Source: Arcuatula senhousia (Eukaryota; Mollusca; Bivalvia; Mytilida; Mytilidae). From it: 64,000 nt of DNA. Both the position numbers and the translations under genes were made by a program. The notes beneath the pieces were generated by a model, which ran no database searches, was not told where the DNA came from, and saw nothing but the letters and a program-made list of their open reading frames with translations. How positions within the stretch are numbered: position 1 is the first letter of the stretch; each line of letters begins with the position of its first letter. Positions 46,741 through 57,217 of this stretch are shown one piece after another. The stretch is from assembly GCA_963971305.1 (NCBI GenBank), contig OZ020304.1, forward strand, positions 34,148,502 through 34,212,501. Direction: 5' to 3'.

Positions 46741-49700
46741 ATCTCTGATGCGTAAACAAAAATAAAACGAACATGAGGCAGTGATAAGTTTCAACTTTTC
46801 CTGCTTTTAAGCACACCTCTCTTGCTAATAATGCATACCCATGTATAACTAAGGGGATGAAAACTCTTTGTAAGGTTTGGCATTATTGGGCCTCAGCTTT
46901 AATAAGGATTTACAATAATAAATATGAATGATTTCTCATATATCATATAAATCTAGATAATCAATAAATACTCAATAGATAATCAATAGAATAAATTCCA
47001 CCGTGGGATGCACAGGTGGTTAAAGAAATGATATTTTCAGATAATATATAATAAACATAAAATATCAACATTCAATGATCAGATAAATGGTTACAGAATA
47101 TTGTGAATGGCAACCAGAAATCAATACAAATTCAAATATGCAGAATAATTTGGCGTCACCGTGGGATACACGGGTGAATAATATTTAAGACCGAAACCCC
47201 TTAAGAACCACCGTGGGATACACAGATGGCTGACTCAAAGAAATTTTGGATTACTGTGGTATACACGGTTGAAGAGACCAAAACCCCTTAAAATGTTCTT
47301 AAGGTTCACGAAGCAGCGAATTATTAAAGCACACATATAACGACATATTGGTGTTGAAATTTCTAAACGTTTCCAAACTTTGATTTCCGACTATTTCTTA
47401 TATAAAACATCTTTTACATGCGTTGAGATATCAGTATTTAAAACTATTCACGGAAAGAACAAACGCTGATAATTTTCCTCATTCAACAAGTAAAATGCTG
47501 AAAGTTCTTGCGTTGTTCAGAATACGGCATACTTCATGTTGTGGGTTAATTTTATAAATTGTTATTCCTAGCGGTTCAGACGTTTTATACCTCTTAAAAA
47601 AAACCATTTCTAGCGGTTTGAATTGCACTCCACCTCTGTTATGTAGTTCTTACTACGATTTCCATTTGATTGGTTGATTGATTGATCCAAATGATTAATT
47701 AGTGGATTGATTGATTGATGTTGCTTGTCCTGGAAAATCTAGCAGCACATATCTGTACGCGATAGCTTGATCGGTAAAATGTACGAATCCATTATTCTAA
47801 ACCTCGTACTTAGTTAGAGCTTTCCACTTCTCCCGGCTGAATCCTCTGAGAAAAGATTTGACACTTCAATCCAAAGTAGCTTGCTCCCCAAATCGAGCTC
47901 GTGCCAGCTAAAGCATAGGCCATGGATACTTCCACCAATGTTCTTGCATATGAAAGTATAAATTCTAATCCCCGGCAGAATCATATTCTAAATAAATTAA
48001 CTTTTTATCTTATAAACATGTGAGTTAAATAATGTTGTGACAATATTTTAAATATAACTACCAAGTATAGTAAATTACTTTATCTTATTTCTCCTTAAAA
48101 AAAATGGGTGGGAATGTATGTGGTGGGATAAAAAATTGTATTGCAACCAATTTTACGTCTTGTCTTCCAGAAAATCAATGAAGTAATGACGTCCTTGACA
48201 TTGTGACGTAACAATCGCAACGACGTAATTTCTATAAACTAACAACCATTAACAAAAGGTACTTACCGCGATAACCAAATTTAAGTATAACGTACTTAAA
48301 TTTCATTATCTCTGATGCGTAAACAAAAATAAAACGAACATGAGGCAGTGATAAGTTTCAACTTTCCCTGCTTTTAAGCAAACCTCTCTTGCTAAAAATG
48401 CATACCCATGTATAACTAAGGAAATGAAAACTCTTTGTAAGGTTTGGCATTATTGGGCCTCAGCTTTAATAAGGATTTACAATAATAAATATGAATGATT
48501 TCTCATATATCATATAAATCTAGATAATCAATAAATAATCAATAGATAATCAATAGAATAAATTCCACCGTGGGATGCACAGGTGGTTAAAGAAATGATA
48601 TTTTCAGATAATATATAATAAACATAAAATATCAACATTCAATGATCAGATAAATGGTTACAGAATATTGTGAATGGCAACCAGAAATCAATACAAATTC
48701 AAATATGCAGAATAATTTGGCGTCACCGTGGGATACACGGGTGAATAATATTTAAGACCGAAACCCCTTAAGAACCACCGTGGGATACACAGATGGCTGA
48801 CTCAAAGAAATTTTGGATTACTGTGGTATACACGGTTGAAGAGACCAAAACCCCTTAAAATGTTCTTAAGGTTCACGAAGCAGCGAATTATTAAAGCACA
48901 CATATAACGACATATTGGTGTTGAAATTTCTAAACGTTTCCAAACTTTGATTTCCGACTATTTCTTATATAAAACATCTTTTACATGCGTTGAGATATCA
49001 GTATTTAAAACTATTCACGGAAAGAACAAACGCTGATAATTTTCCTCATTCAACAAGTAAAATGCTGAAAGTTCTTGCGTTGTTCAGAATACGGCATACT
49101 TCATGTTGTGGGTTAATTTTATAAATTGTTATTCCTAGCGGTTCAGACGTTTTATACCTCTTAAAAAAAACCATTTCTAGCGGTTTGAATTGCACTCCAC
49201 CTCTGTTATGTAGTTCTTACTACGATTTCCATTTGATTGGTTGATTGATTGATCCAAATGATTAATTAGTGGATTGATTGATTGATGTTGCTTGTCCTGG
49301 AAAATCTAGCAGCACATATCTGTACGCGATAGCTTGATCGGTAAAATGTACGAATCCATTATTCTAAACCTCGTACTTAGTTAGAGCTTTCCACTTCTCC
49401 CGGCTGAATCCTCTGAGAAAAGATTTGACACTTCAATCCAAAGTAGCTTGCTCCCCAAATCGAGCTCGTGCCAGCTAAAGCATAGGCCATGGATACTTCC
49501 ACCAATGTTCTTGCATATGAAAGTATAAATTCTAATCCCCGGCAGAATCATATTCTAAATAAATTAACTTTTTATCTTATAAACATGTGAGTTAAATAAT
49601 GTTGTGACAATATTTTAAATATAACTACCAAGTATAGTAAATTACTTTATCTTATTTCTCCTTAAAAAAAATGGGTGGGAATGTATGTGGTGGGATAAAA

Positions 49701-50460
49701 AATTGTATTGCAACCAATTTTACGTCTTGTCTTCCAGAAAATCAATGAAGTAATGACGTCCTTGACATTGTGACGTAACCATCGCAACGACGTAATTTCT
49801 ATAAACTAACAACCATTAACAAAAGGTACTTACCGCGATAACCAAATTTAAGTATAACGTACTTAAATTTCATTATCTCTGATGCGTAAACAAAAATAAA
49901 ACGAACATGAGGCAGTGATAAGTTTCAACTTTCCCTGCTTTTAAGCAAACCTCTCTTGCTAAAAATGCATACCCATGTATAACCAAGGAAATGAAAACTC
50001 TTTGTAAGGTTTGGCATTATTGGGCCTCAGCTTTAATAAGGATTTACAATAATAAATATGAATGATTTCTCATATATCATATAAATCTAGATAATCAATA
50101 AATAATCAATAGATAATCAATAGAATAAATTCCACCGTGGGATGCACAGGTGGTTAAAGAAATGATATTTTCAGATAATATATATAATAAACATAAAATA
50201 TCAACATTCAATGATCAGATAAATGGTTACCGAATATTGTGAATGGCAACCAGAAATCAATACAAATTCAAATATGCAGAATAATTTGGCGTCACCGTGG
50301 GATACACGGATGAATAATATTTAAGACCGAAACCCCTTAAGAACCACCGTGGGATACACAGATGGCTGACTCAAAGAAATTTTGGATTACTGTGGTATAC
50401 ACGGTTGAAGAGACCAAAACCCCTTAAAATGTTCTTAAAGTTCACGAAGCAGCGAATTAT
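46741..50460. repeat. Tandem array, 2.4 copies of an exact 1567-bp unit
   Basis: Copies start at 46741, 48308 and 49875 (ATCTCTGATGCGTAAAC), giving identical periods of 1567. The third is cut after GTTCACGAAGCAGCGAATTA at about 50460. Copies differ by only a few bases, so amplification is recent or homogenised. Each unit has four related motifs of the type CACCGTGGGATACAC-GG, a (TTGAT)n-like stretch, and no open frame of note. Confidence 0.9.
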
Positions 50461-51131
50461 GCCAAATTGACAGTGAATTCACTGTCAACCGCCACTTAAG
50501 TAAGTGCGGAATGCAGCTGCTTCGCGGCTGAGGCCCAGCTGAAAGACCCCCTTTACTTATATAATTACATGCCTTTTTACCTGAAAACTTAACTAATAGT
50601 AAGTAAGGCATTGTATAATGGTATCAATCTAATAGAAATGTTATTACAATACGATTCTTAGTTTAATACCAAAAAAAATTGCATACTAGTAGTTGATATC
50701 AGAAACCTTCATTATTTCGTAACTAAAATCAACAAATTATCCAACGGACCAGACTTTATCCCTCACGCAAAATAACTATGAATCACTGCTATTATATAAA
50801 TAAAGCTGTTCATACTTGTATATTCATCTTCCGAATTTTATTATATTGTCCTATTCATCAGCTTCTATATATACAATAATATTTTCCGCATGTGTACATG
50901 TAAGCGAAGTTTGTAAAAAAAATGCAATCGAAAAAAAAAAAATTCTAAATCACGCGCTCCCGGTAAATTAATAGAGTAGAAAAACGTAGAAAAAATCCCG
51001 AATTCCCCGAGTTTTGTTGGTAATATTCCAATTTCCCGTGTATAAAAACACTTTTCCAGCTATCTCGTAAAAGACCCTACCGACGCTCATGTATGTAGTA
51101 TGTAAATATGTCGTCTGCAACGTGTTGCAGA
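50461..51131. other. Unique spacer between the array and the right direct repeat
   Basis: It opens with a perfect 22-bp palindrome at 50467-50488 (TTGACAGTGAA and its reverse complement). The rest is AT-rich; a TGCAACGTGTTGCAG palindrome precedes 51132. No gene. Confidence 0.5.
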
Positions 51132-51825
51132 ACGGATAATTTATCGCTTTGATGTGATGTGATTCAACACAAAGGTGTTGGTGCCGTAGCAGGCTTACAT
51201 CGGAGAATGAAAACTCCACCAGCAGTGCTAACTTTCACAGGTGTTGGAAATTTATATTGCAACAATGTTCCAGCCAGTACATTTTGCTACTACTGACGCG
51301 CGTTTCGTCTATTCAAGACTCATCAGAGACGCTCTGCTCAAAGGTCAAACACTATAATATGATTATGAAGATCATAGAACAATAAAACCAAAAATGCCGA
51401 ATTGGCATTAACATTAATCATATATCCAATCAAATCAAAATTTATTCAGTACTATCACGCCCAATTAAGGGCGAAAGGCTACAAACAATACAGTGAAAAA
51501 ATACAACAAAATGCAATTTTATGTACTAATGAATATTAAAGTGACTCCTGTCCACAATGCCTCTGACTAGTCAGGTTTTATAAACGGTCCCAAGAAGTTT
51601 AATAGAGCTTGATTAGGTAAAATTTGAACAAAAGAACAGAATAGATAAAAAATATAAAAAAATAAAGAAATTGGATGTCCCGGAGAAAAGACAAAGGAAG
51701 GAAGACATATATAATCTCAATGGTTCTGACTTGGTATTGGCATTTTAAAAGAAATGGTGGGTTAAACCATGTTTTATGGCGCGCCAAACCTTTCACTTCC
51801 ATTGTGATATTTTGGTCTAGTAGTT
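51132..51825. repeat. Right copy of the 650-700-bp direct repeat
   Basis: Same sequence as 46089-46740 with a handful of substitutions and about 45 extra bases (AACACAAAGGTGTTGG...) near the start. After TAGTT it continues into unrelated DNA, whereas the left copy continues into the array. Confidence 0.75.
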
Positions 51826-51877
51826 ATACAAAACACAACATCGTCGTGAAGAAATAATAGGGATATTGAGATGATCT

Positions 51878-51915
51878 GTTTGACTGGTTATTGTACTGAC
51901 AATAACCAGTCAAAC
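51878..51915. repeat. Perfect 17-bp-arm hairpin
   Basis: GTTTGACTGGTTATTGT, loop ACTG, then the exact reverse complement. Possibly a terminus remnant of a foldback element; no adjacent gene. Confidence 0.7.
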
Positions 51916-52078
51916 ACTTATCAAAACAACTTTTAACTTTTAACACAACAACAACCGAAAAAGACTGAGCAGTTACACTTAGTTTTCATTTTTTTTTTAT
52001 TAAAAAGTTTCATTCCCTTGAGAAAGGAAGTATGTCCAAAAATTTTGACATTGATGTTTAAGTTATTCTGATCTTGAT

Positions 52079-52590
52079 TTTATGTCTCCTGCAACCTGTT
52101 GCAGAAGCGACATGTAGGGATAACTTTAGCACCATCCGTCGTCTTGCGTTCAGTGTTGTCGTCCCCTGGCGTCACAAATTTATTTTGTTGCAGTTTTTCA
52201 AGCAACTACATGCCACAGCCTCTTTATATTTGGCATGTAGCTTCATAAGTTGTAAAGCAACTTTATGCCCGAAACATTGCTACTTCCTGTTTACCGAATA
52301 CTTAAAGTTTTATTTAGAAAAAAAACATATATGCGAAATTTCCGTCACAGATTTTCGGGCAACTACACACCACAGCTTCTTGATATTTGGCATGTAGCTT
52401 CATCCCATAGTATTATAAGGTGTAAAGCAATTTTATGCCCTATTCATCGCCACTTGCTGTTTACCGAATACTTAAGGTTTTATTTATAATGAACATATAT
52501 GCAAAATTTCCGTCACAGATTTTCGAGCAACTCCATGCCAGAGCTTCTTGATATTTGGCATGTACAGATGTGTGCACACATGACCTGTAC
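52079..52590 (+). repeat. MITE-like block with three units of about 163 bp
   Basis: CAACTACATGCCACAGCCTC with ATATTTGGCATGTAGCTTCA recurs near 52202, 52368 and 52528. The block starts TGCAACCTGTTGCAGAAGC. Overlapping frames are repeat-derived. Confidence 0.6.
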
Positions 52591-52599
52591 GGTAAGTTA

Positions 52600-52730
52600 C
52601 CATGAAAAGCAGACATTATGTTAGCTTCAAGTTCACTTGCGACTGGTCATGCGACTGCTTTGATCAGACGTGCGACTGGTTCCAACTGAACTTGAAAATC
52701 AGTCATAATTTCATGTCTGCTTTTACAAGC
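52600..52730. repeat. Imperfect inverted repeat
   Basis: AAAAGCAGACAT...CTTCAAGTTC...GCGACTGGT on the left is mirrored by ACCAGTCGC-like, GAACTTGAA and ATGTCTGCTTTT on the right, centred on GATC. A small foldback just before the LINE. Confidence 0.5.
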
Positions 52731-52947
52731 AGTCACGTACTTATGACAAGTATAGTCAAGTTAACTTCGTGACTGGTGTGCTTTAAAGACTTTAATTCTT
52801 CATTATTAAACGCTCTTTTAAACTCCTTATTGAGTCGAATTTGTGGGACGACTGCTTACAGAAGTTATTTCCCCTAAATTATCAAAAGTGACAGTTTTCG
52901 CAGTTTTTGAACTTTATCTTAAAAACATTAAGATAAATGTTAAAAAC

Positions 52948-54355
52948 GTTGTTTTGCTTTCAACCTCTGCATCTGGCCTTCAAAGTAAACTTGATAAGTT
53001 AGGAAAATTTAGTAAAGATTGGTGTATAGATCTAAATATTAATAAAACCAAAATTGTGATTTTCAATAAAACAGGTAAATTACTAAAAAATAAATTCTTC
53101 TTTCTTGGTAAAGAGCTTGATAATGTTACTAAATACAAGTATCTTGGCATAATCTTCTCTGCCTGTGGCTCTTTCAATGAAACCAAACATGACCTGTACA
53201 GAAAAGCAATGAAAGGATTGTACAAACTTAAGTCTGATCTGTTCTCCCTTGGTCCTAGCATAAAGTCTGCTATACATGTTTTTGACCACACCATTAGATC
53301 CATTTTAGATTATGGATCTGAAATATGGGGTTGTTTTCTTCCAAAAAGTATGAAATCAGATAGTCTATGTAATTTTAGAAGATTGCCAGGTGTCTTCCCC
53401 TCTGTTAAGTTAGAACTACACTTTCTAAAATACCTTTCATTTGTTAACAAAAAATCCTCAAACTTTGCTATTATGTCTGAATTTGGCAGAATTCTTATGG
53501 CATTTACACATTTTAAGGCAGTGTTAAATTATTGGCACCGAATTGTTACATGTCCATCGGATCTTTTAAAAGATGCCTACTCTGATTTGAAGGATTTACA
53601 TCATAATGGTGCAGACACCTGGTACTCATCACTTTCACATTTACTAAAAATCTTAAATATTGATTTGGAGAGGGGTCCAAGTCATCTAAATAAACATTAT
53701 TTTAAACATTTAATTAAAAACCAGATGAAACATATATATATTGATAACTGGTATAAAACCCGTGACAATCTTATTAAAGAAGATGGTAAACTTAGAACAT
53801 ATCTTTCAATTAAAACCAATTTTGGAACTGAAAAATACCTTAACCTTATAGAAAGACCTGAGTTAAGAAAATGCATAGCAAGATTCAGAACCAGCAACCA
53901 TAAATTATTCATTGAGACTGGACGATATACTAAACCCTTAACTAAAAAAGAAGAAAGAATTTGTCAAAAATGTTATTTAAATGAAATTGAAAATGAACTC
54001 CATTTCTTTACCTCTTGTCCTACGTTTTCTGATCTCAGAAATAAATTATTTGAAAGTATTCAAAAATATAATATTAACTTCACCCAGTTATCAAACTTTA
54101 ATAAATTCTACTGGTGCTTCAATAATGAAGATATAAGAACTCTGAATGACTTGGGCTCCTTCCTGCTAAATTGTAATGTGACTTAATTTTTAGTATTTTC
54201 ATTGTTAATTCTCATGAATGTGAAATGACTCCTATTTTTATTTATAGTCACTCCATATAATATGTGAGTACACTGATCATATATGTTTGTATTTGTAAAT
54301 GCCCCTTGTGGGCCCATAATTGGCTAATAAAATTTGTATTTGTATTTGTAAAAAC
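52948..54355 (+). mobile_element. 5'-truncated LINE with an open RT thumb / C-terminal frame
   Basis: LINE homology starts at VVLLSTSASGLQSKLDKL, immediately after where the FADD active site should be. It stays open to TAA 54184-54186 (the open frame runs from 52843; its first residues are host-derived). It contains INKTKIVIFNK, YKYLGIIFSA, YGSEIWG and the finger ICQKCY...ENELHFFTSC. The 3' UTR has GCCCCTTGTGGGCCC, AATAAA and a (TTTGTA)n tail ending near 54352. It is the typical result of incomplete target-primed reverse transcription. Related to, but not the same as, the 3878 element. It cannot be autonomous. Confidence 0.85.
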
Positions 54356-54639
54356 ATTAATGCTAGAGGAAAAGTTCATCATTGAGATCTGCAAAAAATA
54401 TTCCGGGTCAAAATTGTCAGATCAACCTTTCAAGGGTTACCCCCTTTAACTGTTTTCAATCAGTTTTATCCTGTTGGATTTTTTTTGGGGAAAGTTTTGT
54501 TTCTTTGTATTCTTGATCTTTAGAGTGTTTTCTGTACATGAGTTTCTTTAATGTTACTTAACAAGTACATGTAGACCATGTTTCACACTTAGGCTTTAGC
54601 TTAGAGGTTAGGTGACCGATCCAGCCTCTTGTTTTCTTA

Positions 54640-54880
54640 TTAAAAGTTTCTTTTATTTTTCCATAAAAAATATCTGATCAGATCCTTTTTAACATTGATC
54701 GTTTTTATGTCAAGTATCAAAAGTTACGGAACAGTTTGACGAGTATTTTAATGATTCAAAGACAACATGCGATTTTAATAAAATAAATGTACTAGTATAA
54801 GGATTCGACAACAAGCAAAACTGTTTTATATCTGTCTTCATTATAAAAGTTTCACTAGTATCATATTTATAACAAGAAGG
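54640..54880 (+). repeat. Duplicate of 25068-25320 (upstream flank of exon 4, copy E)
   Basis: AAAAGTTTCTTTTATTTTT and ATCTGATCAGATCCTTTTT are shared with the sequence before orphan exon 4 of gene B. The match resumes at about 56738, so about 1.9 kb has been inserted between. Confidence 0.6.
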
Positions 54881-55232
54881 GATATGGTTAAAACCATATC
54901 CATTGGTACTCGAGTTACATTTATGTCACAGTTAGGCTCCTGAAACATGCATAATGCATTTAGCATCACAGTAATACCTACCATACTAGAATGAAAGATA
55001 AGGTTGAAGGGATTCATTCATTGTTATAAGCATCATTTGAACATCGTACCAATATGTTTTATTGCATTTTCTTGTTATAAAACAATATGGGAATTGAATG
55101 ATTCTTTTGTATGTGGTCATTCATATGGAAGAACGGGTTACAGTAAATTTTGAAGCATCCGATTGCTAAGTATCATTAGGTGCACATATTACTGGTTTTT
55201 GGCATTGCAAACTGACAAAATGTTGATAGGAC

Positions 55233-55392
55233 AGACCACCCAGCTAAGCTCATAAGGGTCTTGAAAGCCTTTTATATTTTTTGACGTTTGACTTCCTACG
55301 ACTCTGGGGATCAGACCACCCAGCTAAGCTCATAAGGGTCTTGAAAGCCTTTTATATTTTTTGACGTTTGACTTCCTACGACTCTGGGGATC
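55233..55392 (+). repeat. Perfect 80-bp tandem duplication
   Basis: AGACCACCCAGCTAAGCTCA through CGACTCTGGGGATC occurs twice back to back with no visible difference, so it is recent. Confidence 0.9.
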
Positions 55393-56151
55393 TGAAAAAG
55401 TCCAAAATTTAATGACAAAAACCCCAGAAAGACCTGATTATTATCTGGACTAAAAAATAATTCTCGTTCAACGAGTCGTTGCTCAAATGTTAATTTTGAG
55501 AAATTTTAACTGTCTGTAGCACAGGGCTAGTAACTTCCATTATAAAGGTAGGTACATATGTGCGGCCCAAAAGGGTCTACTTTTTGGGGTGTTCAGTATG
55601 TGGAAAGGGTGGAAATTTTACATTTTGCATATATGATGTCATATATCAATAGAAAAAGAGTAACTGATCATCAACATTTTGCCTCCTTGTTACCTTAACT
55701 GTACATGCATTTGATAACTTTTACCATTCAAACTTTGATTTTAATAGAATATCTATACAACATGTAAAGTTTAAGCATGTTCTGTGTAATTTCAAACGCA
55801 TTAAAAATATATGAATGGGTGTCTTTTTTAAGCAGGCCAATATTTGAATAGGATGGGTATAAAATAAATTTCTGGGCCGCACATCTGTACCCTAAAATAG
55901 TTACCCCCTCTCCCCCGTGGTCTGTTTAGTGTAGGGTATTCCGGACAACAGAATTTTTTGTAGTTAATTTATCTCGTTAAAGCTCAAGTCAAAGTACTAC
56001 TGATGTCTCTCAAACAGGTTGTGTTCATGCACATGGAACGAATTGATCCAGCCATCACGAGTTCAAGGCCTTATTGATCCTTATTGATAACTTTAAATCA
56101 ATAACACATGAAATTATATCATTAAGATAGCAAAATGTTTGCATGGTTCAT
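55393..56151. other. Spacer inside copy E; no gene
   Basis: AT-rich sequence with TGTGCGGCCCAAA (55560) and the inverse TGGGCCGCACAT (55874), suggesting a further weak inverted-repeat element. No coding signal. Confidence 0.35.
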
Positions 56152-56432
56152 AAGGGACCTACCATTTAAGTTGAAAGGGGGGGGGCTTGGTTTTTTCCTA
56201 AAAAAATATTCTGAAAATTATTTTTTATGAAAAAAATATTTTGGCAGCTGAGGGTAAGAAAAAATATATTCTGAAGAAGGATTTCTGCTATAAAAAATAA
56301 TGCTAATAATGAAAAATATATTCTGTCGCGACGCCTTCGAAAAATAAATAATTTGTCCGCGCTCTGCCCGGAAAAAAATTTTCTGATCAAAACAAAAAAC
56401 CAAGCCCCCCCCCTTCAAGTTAAATGGTCTGT
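56152..56432. mobile_element. MITE with G-run ends, second copy
   Basis: ACCATTTAAGTTGAA with a G run is mirrored by a C run and TTCAAGTTAAATGGT. The interior has repeated GAAAAAAATATTCTG units. Same design as 31206-31492, with diverged arms. Confidence 0.6.
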
Positions 56433-56991
56433 CACAAACTACATAAGTAGAGAGTTGCCAAAATGATAAAACGATGAAATAATTAACATGTCTATGCTGC
56501 TGAGAAATAAAAATTCGCGTAGTAATATAAGAAATTTAACTGCAGCAGTAACATCTATTGTTAATGTGCGATAATGCACCGGAATGTGACTTTTCGGTAT
56601 TTTTTTTTATTGATCATTCATAAAATTTTACACAGACTCTAATTTATTTACAAACTGGCATTAAAATCAATCCTCTAGAATAGATATTCGAGAATAGGTC
56701 TCTCGTATGAAAATGCATGCTCTGGAATGAAATAACTGACTTATAATATAGGATTTCAGTTTGTCCGCCGTTCGTCTGTAAGTCTGCACACCGTAGGCTG
56801 ACCATCAGTTTTAGGCTGATTTATCTAAAACCATCATCTTCGTGAAACATTGTACACTTATACAAAACAAGAACAAAACTTGGCAGCAAAAACTTTTCAA
56901 TTCTTACAATTACATGTCAAGCGACCCATAGCATTTAAGGGGACTTTTTTATAGCAACAGTTCCGCTATACATTTTTAAGTTTGACTCATG

Positions 56992-57217
56992 CAAAGAAAA
57001 CCTGCCAAGCTGGGTGGACATTGAAATACAGTGGATACCTTTTGGCAGGATATTATGGACACGCATCTGCAGCAGAGTATATTTGTGTTTACAAAAAGTC
57101 CGAAAAGGTTGGTCATTGGTCAGACGAAAACGGAATATTACTCTAGTTTGTGGATCCCTGCCATGTCCGCCTTACGTAGCAGGAAGAGAAACTGTGTATG
57201 CAGTATGTACAAAATAA
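56992..57217 (+). pseudogene. Dead C4-like exon 4 (copy E)
   Basis: Starts CAAAGAAAACCTGCCAAGC but the acceptor AG of the orthologous exon at 25621 has been deleted (CTCATG joins directly to CAAAG). A deletion near 57144 removes the YMVEAA part and shifts frame. The end VYAVCTK and TAA survive; one conserved Cys of CAVC is now Tyr. No other exons are nearby. Confidence 0.75.

Noticed and set aside
46741..50460. CRISPR-like or rDNA-like array
   Set aside because: Units are 1567 bp with no spacers and no rRNA similarity.
46089..51825. LTR retrotransposon with 650-bp LTRs
   Set aside because: The two direct repeats lack clear TG...CA ends and a primer-binding site, and the interior is a tandem array with no gag or pol.
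52074..52489. Two overlapping frames of 74-107 codons
   Set aside because: They lie in a three-unit MITE-like tandem repeat.
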